Assembly: GCA_963837755.1 (NCBI GenBank)
Contig: CAWIOP010000002.1
Location: forward strand, 248,001-312,000
Origin: JADGHX01 sp963837755
GTDB lineage: Bacteria; Pseudomonadota; Gammaproteobacteria; Steroidobacterales; Steroidobacteraceae
Direction of reading: 5' to 3'
DNA: 64,000 bases
Below the pieces are notes generated by a model. That model searched no databases and had not been told where the DNA came from. It was given only the letters and a program-made list of their open reading frames with translations. Of this stretch, positions 49,011-58,219 are shown piece after piece. Both the position numbers and the translations under genes were made by a program. Positions within the stretch are counted from its first letter, which is position 1. The number at the start of each line of letters is the position of its first letter.

Positions 49011-50093
49011 TCACCCCGTGCGTGCCGAGCCCAACGATTCCGTGCTCTCACCGGTGACACCCAGACGCTTCTGCAGAAGCGGGCTGGTGGTCGTGTACTG
49101 AAGGTGCACCTTCTGGCCCGGCTGCAGGTATTCCTTCACCGCGAACGCGGCGAGCGCCGCCTCATGGAAGCCCGACAGGATGAGCTTCTTCTTGCCCGGG
49201 TAATCGTTGATGTTGCCAATGGCGAAGATGCCCGGCACGTTCGTCTGGAAGCGCTGGGTGTCCACCGGGATCGTCTTGCGGTTGAGCTGCAGGCCCCAGG
49301 TGGCAATGGGCCCCAGCTTGGGCGACAGGCCCCAGAACACCAGCAGCTGGTCGAGCGACACGGAACGCGTGATGCCATCCCGCCCGGCGACCTTCACCGC
49401 GCGCAGCGCGCCGTTGTCTTCGACCAGGCCCTGAACAGTGCCTTCCATGAAGTCGCAGCGCCCTTCCTCACGAAGCGCAAACATGCGCTCGACGGACGCC
49501 GGCGCCGCCCGGAACTCGGCGCGGCGGTGAATGAGCACCACGCTGTTGGCCGTCTCGGCGAACTGCAAAGTCCAGTCGAGCGCGGAGTCGCCGCCGCCCA
49601 GGATCACGAGATCCTTGCCGCGAAACGCTTCCGCATCCTTCACGCGATAGTGAATGGCCATGCCTTCGTGCTTGTCCGCATCCGGCACGCTGAGCTTGCG
49701 CGGCTGGAACGAGCCCACGCCGGCCGCAATGACGACCGTGCCCGCGTCGAACCGCGCGCCGCGGCTCGTTTCGACGTCGAAGCGCCCATCCTCACGCTTC
49801 ACCACGGACGTGACTTCCTGCCCCAGGTGTACACCGGCGCCAAACGGCTTGATCTGCTCCTGCAGCCGCTCGATGAGCTCGCGCGCCGTGCAGACCGGCA
49901 CCGCCGGAATATCGTAGATCGGCTTGTCGGGATACAGCTCCGTGCACTGCCCGCCGATGACCGGCAGTGAATCGACGAGCTCGCATTTGAGGCCCAGAAG
50001 ACCCAGCTCGAAAACCTGGAACATGCCGCAGGGGCCTGCTCCGACGATGACGGCGTCCGTGACGGTTGCGAGCTTCGCGCGATCAGGCAACAA
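49011..50093 (-). CDS. Ferredoxin-NADP reductase, thioredoxin-reductase-like type
   Basis: This 360-residue flavoprotein has two dinucleotide folds: FAD at VIVGAGPCGMFQVFELGLLG (about residues 14-33) and NADPH at KDLVILGGGDSALDWTLQFA. It lacks the CxxC of thioredoxin reductase and ends with FHEAALAAFAVKEYL, as in the YumC-type ferredoxin-NADP reductases. The start is probably TTG at 50093, eight bases after GGAG and overlapping the cysK stop, so its expression is coupled to cysteine synthesis. It may reduce a ferredoxin that feeds CysI, since no cysJ is present. That role is an inference. Confidence 0.85.
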   Translation of the reverse strand: MLPDRAKLATVTDAVIVGAGPCGMFQVFELGLLGLKCELVDSLPVIGGQCTELYPDKPIYDIPAVPVCTARELIERLQEQIKPFGAGVHLGQEVTSVVKREDGRFDVETSRGARFDAGTVVIAAGVGSFQPRKLSVPDADKHEGMAIHYRVKDAEAFRGKDLVILGGGDSALDWTLQFAETANSVVLIHRRAEFRAAPASVERMFALREEGRCDFMEGTVQGLVEDNGALRAVKVAGRDGITRSVSLDQLLVFWGLSPKLGPIATWGLQLNRKTIPVDTQRFQTNVPGIFAIGNINDYPGKKKLILSGFHEAALAAFAVKEYLQPGQKVHLQYTTTSPLLQKRLGVTGESTESLGSARTG

Positions 50094-51115
50094 GGGCTTT
50101 CTCCAGTGTGGTCGGCGCGCGCCCAGCGGGCGCCGACGCGAATCGCGCCAGGTTCTTCTGCGCGAGCCACTCGGGGTTGAACAAACGGGACTGATACTTG
50201 GCGCCGCCATCGCAAAGGATGGTGACTACCGTGTGGCCGGGGCCCAGCTGCCTGGCCACACGAACGGCGGCGGCCACATTGATGCCGCTGGTGCTGCCGA
50301 GGAAGAGACCTTCCTCGTAAAGCAGGCGGTACACGAAGGTCACCGTCTCCGGGTCTTCGACATGAACGGCATCGTCGATCTTCGCCGTGGCGAGGTTCGC
50401 CGTGACGCGAGCAATGCCGATGCCTTCGGTGATGGAACCCGTGCCGGTGCCCTTGAGCACGCCGTTTTTCGCATACTCGTAGAGGCTGCTGCCGGGCGGG
50501 TCTGCCAGCACACAGCGCACGTTCGGGTTCCGCGACTTGAGGTATTCGGTGACACCGGCAAATGTGCCGCCGGTGCCGGTGGCGCACGTGAATGCACTCA
50601 CGGTGCCGTTCGTCTGCTCCCAGATCTCGGGGCCGGTGGTGTTGAAGTGCGCGTCTCGGTTGGCGGTGTTGTCGAACTGGTTCGACCAGATGGCGTTCGG
50701 CAGCGAGTCCGCCAGCCGGCCCGCGACCTTCTGATACTGGTTCGGGTTGGCGTAGGGCACCGTGGGCACCTTGTGCAGCTCGGCGCCGAGCATTTCCAGC
50801 AGCTTGTACTTCTCGGCCGACTGGTTATCGGGCATCACGATGACGCAGCGATAGCCGCGCTCGTTGCACACGTGCGCAAGGCCGATGCCGGTGTTGCCGG
50901 CCGTGCCTTCGACCACGATGCCGCCGGGCTGCAGCGCGCCGCGATTTCTCCGCCGCATCGATGATGCCGCGCGCCGCGCGGTCCTTCACGGAGCCGCCCG
51001 GGTTCATGAACTCGGCCTTGCCGAGAATCTCGCAGCCGGTTTCCGTGCTCAGCCTGTCAAGCCGGATGAGCGGCGTGTTGCCGACGGCGCCTGAGAAACC
51101 TCTGGAAGTCGTCAT
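50083..51115 (-). CDS. cysK: Cysteine synthase (O-acetylserine sulfhydrylase; frameshift near 50941)
   Basis: This PLP enzyme forms cysteine from O-acetylserine and sulfide. The start (MTTSRGFSGAVGNTPLIRLD) and the Schiff-base Lys in NPGGSVKDRAARG are in one frame; the rest, from GALQPGGIVVEGTAGNTGIG, is in another. Removing one base at 50941 gives AAEKSGALQPGG and 343 residues. GTGTGGTFAGVTEYL and the phosphate loop GSTSGIN are normal. Its TGA overlaps the ferredoxin-NADP reductase TTG. A cystathionine beta-synthase-like relative is the only alternative. Confidence 0.88.
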
Positions 51116-51149
51116 ATCGAGCCTCTACCCCAATTTCCAAAGCGCGCGA

Positions 51150-52589
51150 TCATACCGGCTCCGATGCACGGATTTCGTGCGCCTCGACGGCCGCCGGTAC
51201 TTCGTTGTCGCCCTTCGCGAGCGACGCCACTTCGCCAACGATCAGCAGTGCCGGGGGCTGCACGTCTGCCTTGCGGGCCAGCTCGACGATGGTGCCGAGC
51301 GTGCCCTTGATCACTCGCTGGTCCGCGAGCGAGCCACGTTCGATGAGCGCGGCGGGATGGTCGGCCGACGCGCCCGCCTCTGTGAGCCGGGCCACGATGC
51401 GCGGCATCTGCGCTACGCCCATGTAGAACACAACGGTGTGATGCGGCTGCGCGAGCGAGCGCCAGTCGAGCGTCTCATCGTCCAGCGCATGCCCGGCCGC
51501 AAACGTCACACTCTGGGCCAGGCGGCGATGCGTGAGCGGAATGCTGGCGGATGCGGCGGCGCCCAGTGCGGCCGTGATGCCAGGAACCACCACATACGGA
51601 ATGCCGTGGGCGTCCAGCGCTTCGATCTCTTCGCCGCCGCGGCCGAAAATGAACGGGTCGCCACCCTTCAGGCGCGCCACGCGCAGCCCGCGCTTCGCGT
51701 ACTGCACGAGCAGTTCGTGAATGCGCGCCTGGGTGGCGTGATGATCGCCGCCCGTTTCCTTGCCCACGAAGATACGCTGCGCATCGCGCCGCGCGCGGTC
51801 GAGAACGGCGTCTGAAACGAGACGGTCGTAGAGAATGACATCTGCCTGCTGCAGCAACTGAACGGCGCGCAGCGTGAGCAGATCCGGGTCGCCCGGGCCG
51901 GCGCCGATCAGGTAAACCTCGCCGCGCTTTCCGTCGGCCACGGCTTGCTCGGCGCCCTTGTTCGAGGCGGCGAGCTCGTTCTCGAACGCCGCATGCGCAT
52001 CGTTCTCATCGCCCGCGAGCACGCGCGTGCCGACGATGCCGCCGATGATGCGTTCCCAGAACGGCCTGCGCTGCTCGGGCGTGAGCGCACGCTGCACGTC
52101 CTTGCGGCGGTCGCCCACGAAGCGGGCCAGGGCGCCAAGACGGGCAGGCAACAGCGCTTCGATCTGCTGGCGCACGCGGCGCGCCAGCACCGGAGAATGC
52201 CCGCTCGAGCCCACCGCAACGACAACGGGCGAGCGATCGATGATCGCCGGAAAGATGAACGTGGAGAGCTCTGGATCATCCACCACATTGATCGGCAGCC
52301 GGCGCGCCTTCGCGGCGCTCGACACGGCGGCGTTCACATCGCGCGAATCGGTGGCGGCAATGACGAGCGACGTGCCATCGAGATGGTGGGGCTGAAACTC
52401 GAGCGCCAGGTAATCGAGCTGGCCGCGCTCGGCCAGCACCCGCAGATCGGCATGCAGCTTTGGCGCGATGACGGTGATGCGCGCGCCGGCTTTCAGCAGC
52501 AGATCGGCCTTGCGAAGCGCAACCTTGCCGCCGCCTACGACGACTGCGGGGCTTCCGCGTAACTGGATGAAGATCGGCAGATAGTCCAT
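51150..52589 (-). CDS. cysG: Siroheme synthase CysG
   Basis: CysG (479 residues) makes siroheme, the cofactor of CysI. The N-terminal dehydrogenase/ferrochelatase half has VVVGGGKVALRKADLLLKAG and VVDDPELSTFIFPAIIDRSP; the C-terminal uroporphyrinogen-III methyltransferase half (from about residue 225) has YLIGAGPGDPDLLTLRAVQL, RLKGGDPFIFGRGGEE and VPGITAALGAAA. The length is close to the E. coli enzyme. It lies between cysK and cysH on the same strand, 18 bases after cysH. Confidence 0.95.
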   Translation of the reverse strand: MDYLPIFIQLRGSPAVVVGGGKVALRKADLLLKAGARITVIAPKLHADLRVLAERGQLDYLALEFQPHHLDGTSLVIAATDSRDVNAAVSSAAKARRLPINVVDDPELSTFIFPAIIDRSPVVVAVGSSGHSPVLARRVRQQIEALLPARLGALARFVGDRRKDVQRALTPEQRRPFWERIIGGIVGTRVLAGDENDAHAAFENELAASNKGAEQAVADGKRGEVYLIGAGPGDPDLLTLRAVQLLQQADVILYDRLVSDAVLDRARRDAQRIFVGKETGGDHHATQARIHELLVQYAKRGLRVARLKGGDPFIFGRGGEEIEALDAHGIPYVVVPGITAALGAAASASIPLTHRRLAQSVTFAAGHALDDETLDWRSLAQPHHTVVFYMGVAQMPRIVARLTEAGASADHPAALIERGSLADQRVIKGTLGTIVELARKADVQPPALLIVGEVASLAKGDNEVPAAVEAHEIRASEPV

Positions 52590-52607
52590 ACGGGCCTCAC
52601 CTGCCGC

Positions 52608-53360
52608 TCAAGTCTGGCCGACGGCGTGACGTACCCGGGGCTGCAAGCCGCACTCGCGCGATTCGGGTTGCTCCCACCACCACCGGCCCGCGCGCTGATC
52701 CTCCCCCGGCTGGATGGCGCGGGTGCAGGGAGAGCAGCCGATGCTGGGGAAAGCCCGGTCGTGCAGCACGTTGTACGGAATCTTGTGAGCCTTGATGTAT
52801 TGCCACACCTGCTCTTCGGTCCAGTCGAGCAGCGGGCTGATCTTATAGAGGCCGTTCGGCGCATCCCACTCCACCGGCGCGCCTTGCGCGCGCGTGGCGG
52901 ACTGCTGGCGGCGCACGCCCGTCACCCAGGCGCCATAGCCCTGGATGGCGCGCTTGAACGGCTCCACCTTGCGCACGTGGCAGCACGAAAGGCGTGCATC
53001 CAGGCCGTGGAAGAAGGCGTTCACGCCCTGCTTGTCGACGAGCTTCGCGAGGCTCCCGGAGTCGGGGTAGACGAGCTTGATGCGCTTCTTGTAGCGGCGT
53101 TCGAGCTTCTCCAGCAGTTCGTACGTCTCCTCATGGAGACGGCCGGTGTCGATGCTGAAGATGTCGATCTCGGGGACGTGCGACCAGATGATGTCGGTGA
53201 GCACCATGGCCTCGGCGCCCAGGCTGTTCGAGTACACCACGCGGCCATATTGCTGGACGGCCGCCTGCAGCGCCTCGCGGGTCGCGAGTGCCTCGTGCTC
53301 CAGCTCCAAGGTGAGGATGTCGCCCATAACGTGGACAGGAATATATAGACGCACTGCCAT
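52608..53360 (-). CDS. cysH: APS/PAPS reductase CysH, [4Fe-4S] type
   Basis: This 250-residue reductase makes sulfite from activated sulfate. YSNSLGAEAMVLTDII forms the substrate-binding loop and GRLHEETYELLEKLE follows. Two cysteine pairs, SCCHVRKVEPFKRA and GCSPCTRAI, indicate a [4Fe-4S] cluster, as in bacterial APS reductases; the enzymes that strictly use PAPS lack them. The C-terminal catalytic Cys lies in the last residues (SRECGLQ). ATG at 53360 chosen; a later ATG (MGDILTLEL) is possible. Divergent from cysB. Confidence 0.93.
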   Translation of the reverse strand: MAVRLYIPVHVMGDILTLELEHEALATREALQAAVQQYGRVVYSNSLGAEAMVLTDIIWSHVPEIDIFSIDTGRLHEETYELLEKLERRYKKRIKLVYPDSGSLAKLVDKQGVNAFFHGLDARLSCCHVRKVEPFKRAIQGYGAWVTGVRRQQSATRAQGAPVEWDAPNGLYKISPLLDWTEEQVWQYIKAHKIPYNVLHDRAFPSIGCSPCTRAIQPGEDQRAGRWWWEQPESRECGLQPRVRHAVGQT

Positions 53361-53369
53361 GATCCGAAC

Positions 53370-53397
53370 GAATGAATCCTCATGAGATTCTTCATTC
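53370..53397. promoter_or_regulatory. Imperfect palindrome in the cysH-cysB gap
   Basis: GAATGAA (53370-53376) and TTCATTC (53391-53397) flank a CTCATGAG core (53379-53386), forming an imperfect inverted repeat 9 bases upstream of the cysH ATG. CysB sites are loosely conserved AT-rich half-sites, so this could be a CysB site or part of the cysH leader. The remaining 181 bases to cysB show no other clear element. Confidence 0.35.
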
Positions 53398-53578
53398 CGG
53401 TTATAGGCCGGTAACAAGAAGCCCGGAGTCGGCACCGGGCCGTCACCGTCCCGCCCCCACGCAGACATGAGCGCCAGGCATGAGACGGGGGTCTCTCCCG
53501 AACGGGCGGCTATCGTTCGCTGCAGGGTCAGGCTAGGCTTCCGCCCCCCAATAACACCTCGAAACCAAGGCATCCCGG

Positions 53579-54554
53579 ATGAAGTTGCATCAGTTGCGCT
53601 ACCTGGCCGCGGTGGCGCAGAGCGGCCTGAACATCACGGCCGCGGCCCACAAGCTGCACACGTCGCAACCGGGCGTCAGCAAGCAGATCAAGCTGCTGGA
53701 GGACGAGCTCGGCTTCCAGATCTTCGTGCGCGAGGGCCGCAACCTCACCCGCATTACGCCGGTCGGCCAGCAGGTCATCGACCGGGCGCTGCGCATCCTG
53801 CAGGAAGCCCAGAGCATCAAGGATCTCGTCCACGGAGCTGAGGGATGAGGGTCGCGGGGCGCTCTCGATCGGAACGACGCACACCCAGGCAAGGTACGTC
53901 CTTCCGGAGGTCATCCAGCAGTTCCGCGGTCGTTACCCGCAGGTGCGGCTCAACCTGCACCAGGGCACCTCGGAGCAGATTGCGGAGATGGTGGCGCACG
54001 ATCGAATCGACTGCGCCATTGCCACGGGGTCCGAGCATTTGTTTTCGGATCTCACCCTGCTGCCGTGCTACCGGTGGTATCGCACGGTGATCGTGCCGAA
54101 GGACCACCCGCTGACGACGGTGGGGCGCCTCACTTACAAGGTGCTCGCGACCTTTCCGCTGGTCACTTACACGTTCAGCTTCGCGGGCCCGTCATCGCTT
54201 CACGATGCGTTTGCGCGGGCAGGGCTCACGCCGAACGTCGCCATCACCGCGCGCGATGCGGACGTGATCAAGACCTACGTGCGGCTCGGGCTGGGCGTGG
54301 GCATCGTGGCGCGCATGGCGATGAGCGTGACGGAAGACACCGATCTGGTTGCCATCGACGCCTCGCACCTGTTCGCGGCGCACACCACATGGATCGGTTT
54401 CCGTCGCGGCACGCTCCTGCGCAAGTACATGTACGACTTTGCGCAGCTGCTCGCGCCTCACCTCGATCGGCGCTCGGTCGAGCGTGCGCATCGCATGACG
54501 TCCGCTGAAGATGTCGCGGAGCTGTTCAAGGATGTGGAGTTGCCGGAGCGATAG
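53579..54554 (+). CDS. cysB: LysR-type regulator CysB (frameshift near 53834)
   Basis: CysB activates the sulfur-assimilation genes in response to N-acetylserine. The N-terminal HTH (MKLHQLRYLAAVAQSGLNIT, then HTSQPGVSKQIKLLEDELG) is followed by a frame change at 53834/53835, then GTTHTQARYVLPEVIQQF, CAIATGSEHLFSDLTLLPCY, TARDADVIKTYVRLGLGVG and the C-terminal GFRRGTLLRKYMYDF. Removing one G gives exactly 324 residues, the length of E. coli CysB. As written the first frame ends after 89 residues. Divergent from the cysH operon it should control. Confidence 0.92.
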
Positions 54555-54576
54555 GCCCCGCCGTGAGGCGCTCGCG

Positions 54577-55068
54577 TCAAACGTGGAAGCGTTCGCGCCT
54601 CAGGGAAGGTAGCGGGGCGCCTGGCGTGTAAGCGATTTTGAATCGCTCGAGCGTCGCGAGCACTTCTTCGGGCTTCTCGGTCGGCGCAAGCTCGAAGGCG
54701 TCGAAGCCGACGCGCGCCATCAGGTAAACCTGGTCCTGCTTCACGTGGCCCACGGCACGCACTTCGCCCGTGAATTTGTAGCGCGCGCGAAGCAGCTTGG
54801 CCTGCGTGTAACCGCGCCCCTCGCCAGGGCCGGTGAATTCGATCGCCACTAGTGACAGGCGCGGCAGCTCAGCCGCAAGGTCTTCAACCTTGTCGGCCGG
54901 CGAAAGCCGAACGCCCAGCTTGCCCTTGCGGGCGCGCCACGCTTCGGGGTTCTCGCGGAATTTCGCGAACGGAACGATCACGGAGGCGTCATCCGCCGGC
55001 GGCTCATCGGCGAGTGTGACCCACTCGTCGGCCGTTACGAGCTCACGCTGCCGCAGAAGGCTGGGCAT
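54577..55068 (-). CDS. DUF934 family protein linked to sulfite reductase
   Basis: This 163-residue protein belongs to DUF934, encoded next to cysI in many proteobacteria. LGVRLSPADKVEDLAAELPR, VAIEFTGPGEGRGYTQAKLL, GEVRAVGHVKQDQVYLMARV and FDAFEL are family signatures. It has no cysteine cluster. The ATG at 55066-55068 lies inside the end of cysI (26-base overlap), so it is probably translated with it and may assist the reductase. Its biochemical role is unproven. Confidence 0.9.
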   Translation of the reverse strand: MPSLLRQRELVTADEWVTLADEPPADDASVIVPFAKFRENPEAWRARKGKLGVRLSPADKVEDLAAELPRLSLVAIEFTGPGEGRGYTQAKLLRARYKFTGEVRAVGHVKQDQVYLMARVGFDAFELAPTEKPEEVLATLERFKIAYTPGAPLPSLRRERFHV

Positions 55069-56698
55069 ACACGTGCTCCTTGAAAGGCTTGAGGCCGATG
55101 CGACGATAGGTCTCGATGAAGCGCTCGCCGTCGTCGCGCCTGGCGCGATACACATCGACGATGCGCTGGATGGTGGACGCCACTTCGTTCTGGCGCACCG
55201 ACGGGCCGATCACATCCCCGAGCGCCGTGAAGCCGTTGACCGAGCCACCGAGGGTGATCTGGTACCACTCCTCGCCGTGCTTATCCACGCCGAGAATGCC
55301 GATGTGGCCCACGTGGTGATGGCCGCAGGCGTTCATGCAACCCGACATCTTGACCTCGATGTCACCGAGGTCATAAAGGTAGTCGAGATCGTCGAATTGC
55401 TTCTGGATCATGTCGGCCACGTTCAGCGTGCCGGCGTTCGCGAGGCTGCAGAAGTCCAGGCCGGGGCAGGCGATCATGTCCGTGAGGGTGCCGATGTTCG
55501 GCATGGCAAGGCCCAGGCGCTTCAGCTCGCCCCACGTCTCGTACAGGTCGCTCTGCTTCACATCCGCCAGCAAGAGGTTCTGGTTGTGGGTGGCGCGCAC
55601 CATGCCGAAGCCCACACTGTCCGCAAGATCCGCGAGCGCGTCCATCTGGTCCGACGTCATGTCGCCGGGCACCGTGCCGTGCTTCTTCAGCGACACGAAC
55701 ACCGCGCGGTAGCCGGGCACCTTGTGCTTGCGCGTGTTGTAGCGATACCAGGTCTGGAACTCGAGCTCGCGGTCGGCCGCGGCGTCGACGTCTTCGAGCT
55801 TCTGGTACGGCGGCGGGGTGAAGAAGCTGCGCACGCGCTCCACTTCGGCCTGGTCCAGATGTGTGGCGAAGTCCTGCGATTCCCGCCACTCCGCTTCCAC
55901 CTGCTTGCGGAATTCCTCGATGCCGAGCGACTTCACCAGGATCTTGATGCGCGCCTTGTGAATGTTGTCGCGCCGGCCGTAGCGGTTGTACACGCGCAGG
56001 GTCGCTTCGAGGTACGAGAGCAGGCCTTTCAGCGGCAGGAACCGGCGCAGCACCTGTCCGATGATGGGCGTGCGGCCGAGGCCGCCGCCCACGAACACCG
56101 TGAAGCCGACCTGGCCCTCGGCATCGCGCTGCATGTGCAGGCCGATGTCATGCACTTCGGAGGCGGCGCGGTCGTCCGGCGAGCCGGTCACGGCGATCTT
56201 GAACTTGCGGGGCAGGTACGTGAACTCGGGGTTCAGCGTGGACCACTGGCGGATGATCTCGCAATACGGGCGCGGGTCATCCAGCTCATCCGGCGCGACG
56301 CCGGCCATGTGGTCGGCGGTGACGTTGCGAACGCAGTTGCCGCTCGTCTGGATGGCGTGCATCTGCACGCTCGCCAGGTGTTCCAGGATGTCCGGCACGT
56401 TCTTGAGCTCGGGCCAGTTCAGCTGCAGGTTCTGGCGCGTGGTGAAGTGGCCGAAGCCGCGGTCGTAGTTGCGCGTGATGAAGGCGAGCTTGCGCACCTG
56501 GCGCGTGCTCAGCAGGCCATACGGAACAGCAATGCGCAGCATGGGAGCATGCCGCTGGATATACAGCCCGTTGCGGAGTCGAAGGGGGCGGAATTCGTCT
56601 TCGGACAGCTCGCCGGCGAGGAACCTGCGGGTCTGATCGCGGAATTCAGCCACGCGCTGGTCGACCACCGCCTGGTCGATCTCGTCGTAGCGATACAT
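55043..56698 (-). CDS. cysI: Sulfite reductase hemoprotein subunit (CysI / NirA type)
   Basis: This 551-residue enzyme is a siroheme/[4Fe-4S] sulfite reductase. The tandem domains include RHAPMLRIAVPYGLLSTRQV and GHFTTRQNLQLNWPE; cluster cysteines are in ACPGLDFCSLA (CX5C) and SGCMNACGHHH (CX3C), which also bind siroheme. It reduces sulfite to sulfide. No cysJ flavoprotein is nearby, so a ferredoxin is the likely donor. A nitrite-reductase role is unlikely given DUF934 and the surrounding cys genes. Confidence 0.92.
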   Translation of the reverse strand: MYRYDEIDQAVVDQRVAEFRDQTRRFLAGELSEDEFRPLRLRNGLYIQRHAPMLRIAVPYGLLSTRQVRKLAFITRNYDRGFGHFTTRQNLQLNWPELKNVPDILEHLASVQMHAIQTSGNCVRNVTADHMAGVAPDELDDPRPYCEIIRQWSTLNPEFTYLPRKFKIAVTGSPDDRAASEVHDIGLHMQRDAEGQVGFTVFVGGGLGRTPIIGQVLRRFLPLKGLLSYLEATLRVYNRYGRRDNIHKARIKILVKSLGIEEFRKQVEAEWRESQDFATHLDQAEVERVRSFFTPPPYQKLEDVDAAADRELEFQTWYRYNTRKHKVPGYRAVFVSLKKHGTVPGDMTSDQMDALADLADSVGFGMVRATHNQNLLLADVKQSDLYETWGELKRLGLAMPNIGTLTDMIACPGLDFCSLANAGTLNVADMIQKQFDDLDYLYDLGDIEVKMSGCMNACGHHHVGHIGILGVDKHGEEWYQITLGGSVNGFTALGDVIGPSVRQNEVASTIQRIVDVYRARRDDGERFIETYRRIGLKPFKEHVYAQPSAAA

Positions 56699-56832
56699 GG
56701 CCGGGAAAATACGGCGTGCGGCTGCTGCGGTGAAAGAATGGTTTGTTAGGTGCCGGTAACACCGGGGTTATGAGGCGGTTCGCAGGGCAGGCGCGGCCTG
56801 TGCAAAACTAGCCGCCCTTTGAAGGAGGCGGC

Positions 56833-57288
56833 ATGTCCGGACTGTATTTCGAAGAGTTCGAGGTGGGCCGCCGGCTCGTGCACGAGGTGCATCGTACGGT
56901 CACGGAAACCGACAACCTCCTGTTCAGCGCCCTCACCATGAACCCGGCCGCCATCCACCTGGACGCGGAATACTGCAAGGGCACCCCCTACGGGCAGCCG
57001 CTGGTGAACAGTGTGTTCACGTTGGGGCTGATGGTGGGGCTATCGGTTTACGACACCACCTTCGGCACCACCGTGGCCAACCTGGGGTGGGAAGACGTGC
57101 GCTTTCCCAAGCCGGTTTTCGTGGGGGACACGCTGCGCGTCGAGACCGTTATCGCAGCCGTGCGCGAGAGCCAATCCCGCAAGGACACCGGCATCGTCAC
57201 CCTCGAGCACCACGCCTATAACCAGCGCAACGAGGAGGTGGCCTCCTGCCGCCGGGCGGCGCTGATGCTCAAGAAGCCCGCGGTATGA
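56833..57288 (+). CDS. MaoC-family dehydratase
   Basis: This 151-residue hot-dog-fold protein starts MSGLYFEEFEVGRRLVHEVH and has the hydratase region FSALTMNPAAIHLDAEYCKG, resembling the (R)-specific enoyl-CoA hydratase motif, then FPKPVFVGDTL. AAGGAGG lies just upstream of the ATG. It overlaps the CitE-like gene (ATGA). MaoC/CitE pairs occur in mesaconyl-CoA/beta-methylmalyl-CoA or citramalyl-CoA metabolism; the exact substrate is unknown. Confidence 0.85.
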   Translation: MSGLYFEEFEVGRRLVHEVHRTVTETDNLLFSALTMNPAAIHLDAEYCKGTPYGQPLVNSVFTLGLMVGLSVYDTTFGTTVANLGWEDVRFPKPVFVGDTLRVETVIAAVRESQSRKDTGIVTLEHHAYNQRNEEVASCRRAALMLKKPAV

Positions 57289-58190
57289 GCGCCCCTGCGC
57301 TTCGGTCGCTGCTGTTCGTGCCGGGGGACAGTGAGCGAAAGCAGGCGAAAGCCCTTACGTCCGGCGCGGATGCGCTGATCCTCGACCTCGAAGACTCAGT
57401 TGCGGCCGCTCAGCTGCCGGCAGCGCGGGTACGAGTGCGGGACTTCCTGGCCTCGGCTGCGCGTCACGCCGCAAGGCCGCAGCTGTGGGTGCGTCTCAAC
57501 AGCCTCGGCAGCGGCAAGCTGGTCGACGATCTGGTGGCCGTCATGGGGGCGAGGCCAGACGGTGTAGTGCTGCCCAAAGCGTCGTCCGTGCACGCGGTTG
57601 CAGAGCTCGGGCATTACCTACTGGCGCTCGAGGCGCGGGAGGGCATTGCCGCCGGAGCGACGCGCATTCTCGTCATCGCCACGGAGACTCCGAACGCCCT
57701 GCTGGCACTGGGCGAATATTCGCCAGCGACCGCTGGCGAGCGCCTGGCGGGGCTTACGTGGGGCATGGAAGACCTGTCCGCCGCTCTCGGCGCGCTCGGC
57801 AAGACCGAAGACGATGGCTCGCTCACCCCGGTGCTGCAGCTCGCCCGGTCGTTATGTCTCATCGCGGCCTCGGCGGCCGGGGTGCAGGCCATCGATGGCG
57901 TGCATGCGGACTTTCGGGACGCGGCCGGGCTCTCCCGCGAAGTCGCTCGCGCCCGGCGGGACGGGTTCACGGCCAAGCTCGCCATCCATCCGGACCAGGT
58001 GCCGGTCATCAACGCGGCGTTCAGCCCGACGCCTGCCGAGATCGAGCGTGCCCGGCGTATCTTGGCGGCGTTCGAGGCGGTGCCCGGCGCCGGTGTCACG
58101 AGCCTCGACGGACAGATGCTCGACCGGCCGCACCTGATGCTGGCGCGGCGAGTGCTGGGGCTTGCGGCGAATGCCGCAGCCCGCAAGTAA
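57285..58190 (+). CDS. HpcH/HpaI-CitE family lyase
   Basis: This 301-residue TIM-barrel enzyme resembles CitE-type CoA lyases. RSLLFVPGDSERKQAKALTS, DALILDLEDSVAA, RPQLWVRLNSLGSGK and KLAIHPDQVPVINAAFSPT are typical. Known relatives split malyl-, citramalyl- or methylmalyl-CoA. It is coupled to the MaoC gene, suggesting hydration followed by cleavage of an acyl-CoA. Substrate not predictable. Confidence 0.87.
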   Translation: MSAPALRSLLFVPGDSERKQAKALTSGADALILDLEDSVAAAQLPAARVRVRDFLASAARHAARPQLWVRLNSLGSGKLVDDLVAVMGARPDGVVLPKASSVHAVAELGHYLLALEAREGIAAGATRILVIATETPNALLALGEYSPATAGERLAGLTWGMEDLSAALGALGKTEDDGSLTPVLQLARSLCLIAASAAGVQAIDGVHADFRDAAGLSREVARARRDGFTAKLAIHPDQVPVINAAFSPTPAEIERARRILAAFEAVPGAGVTSLDGQMLDRPHLMLARRVLGLAANAAARK

Positions 58191-58219
58191 CAGGATCAGG
58201 CAGGAATCAGACACCGAAA

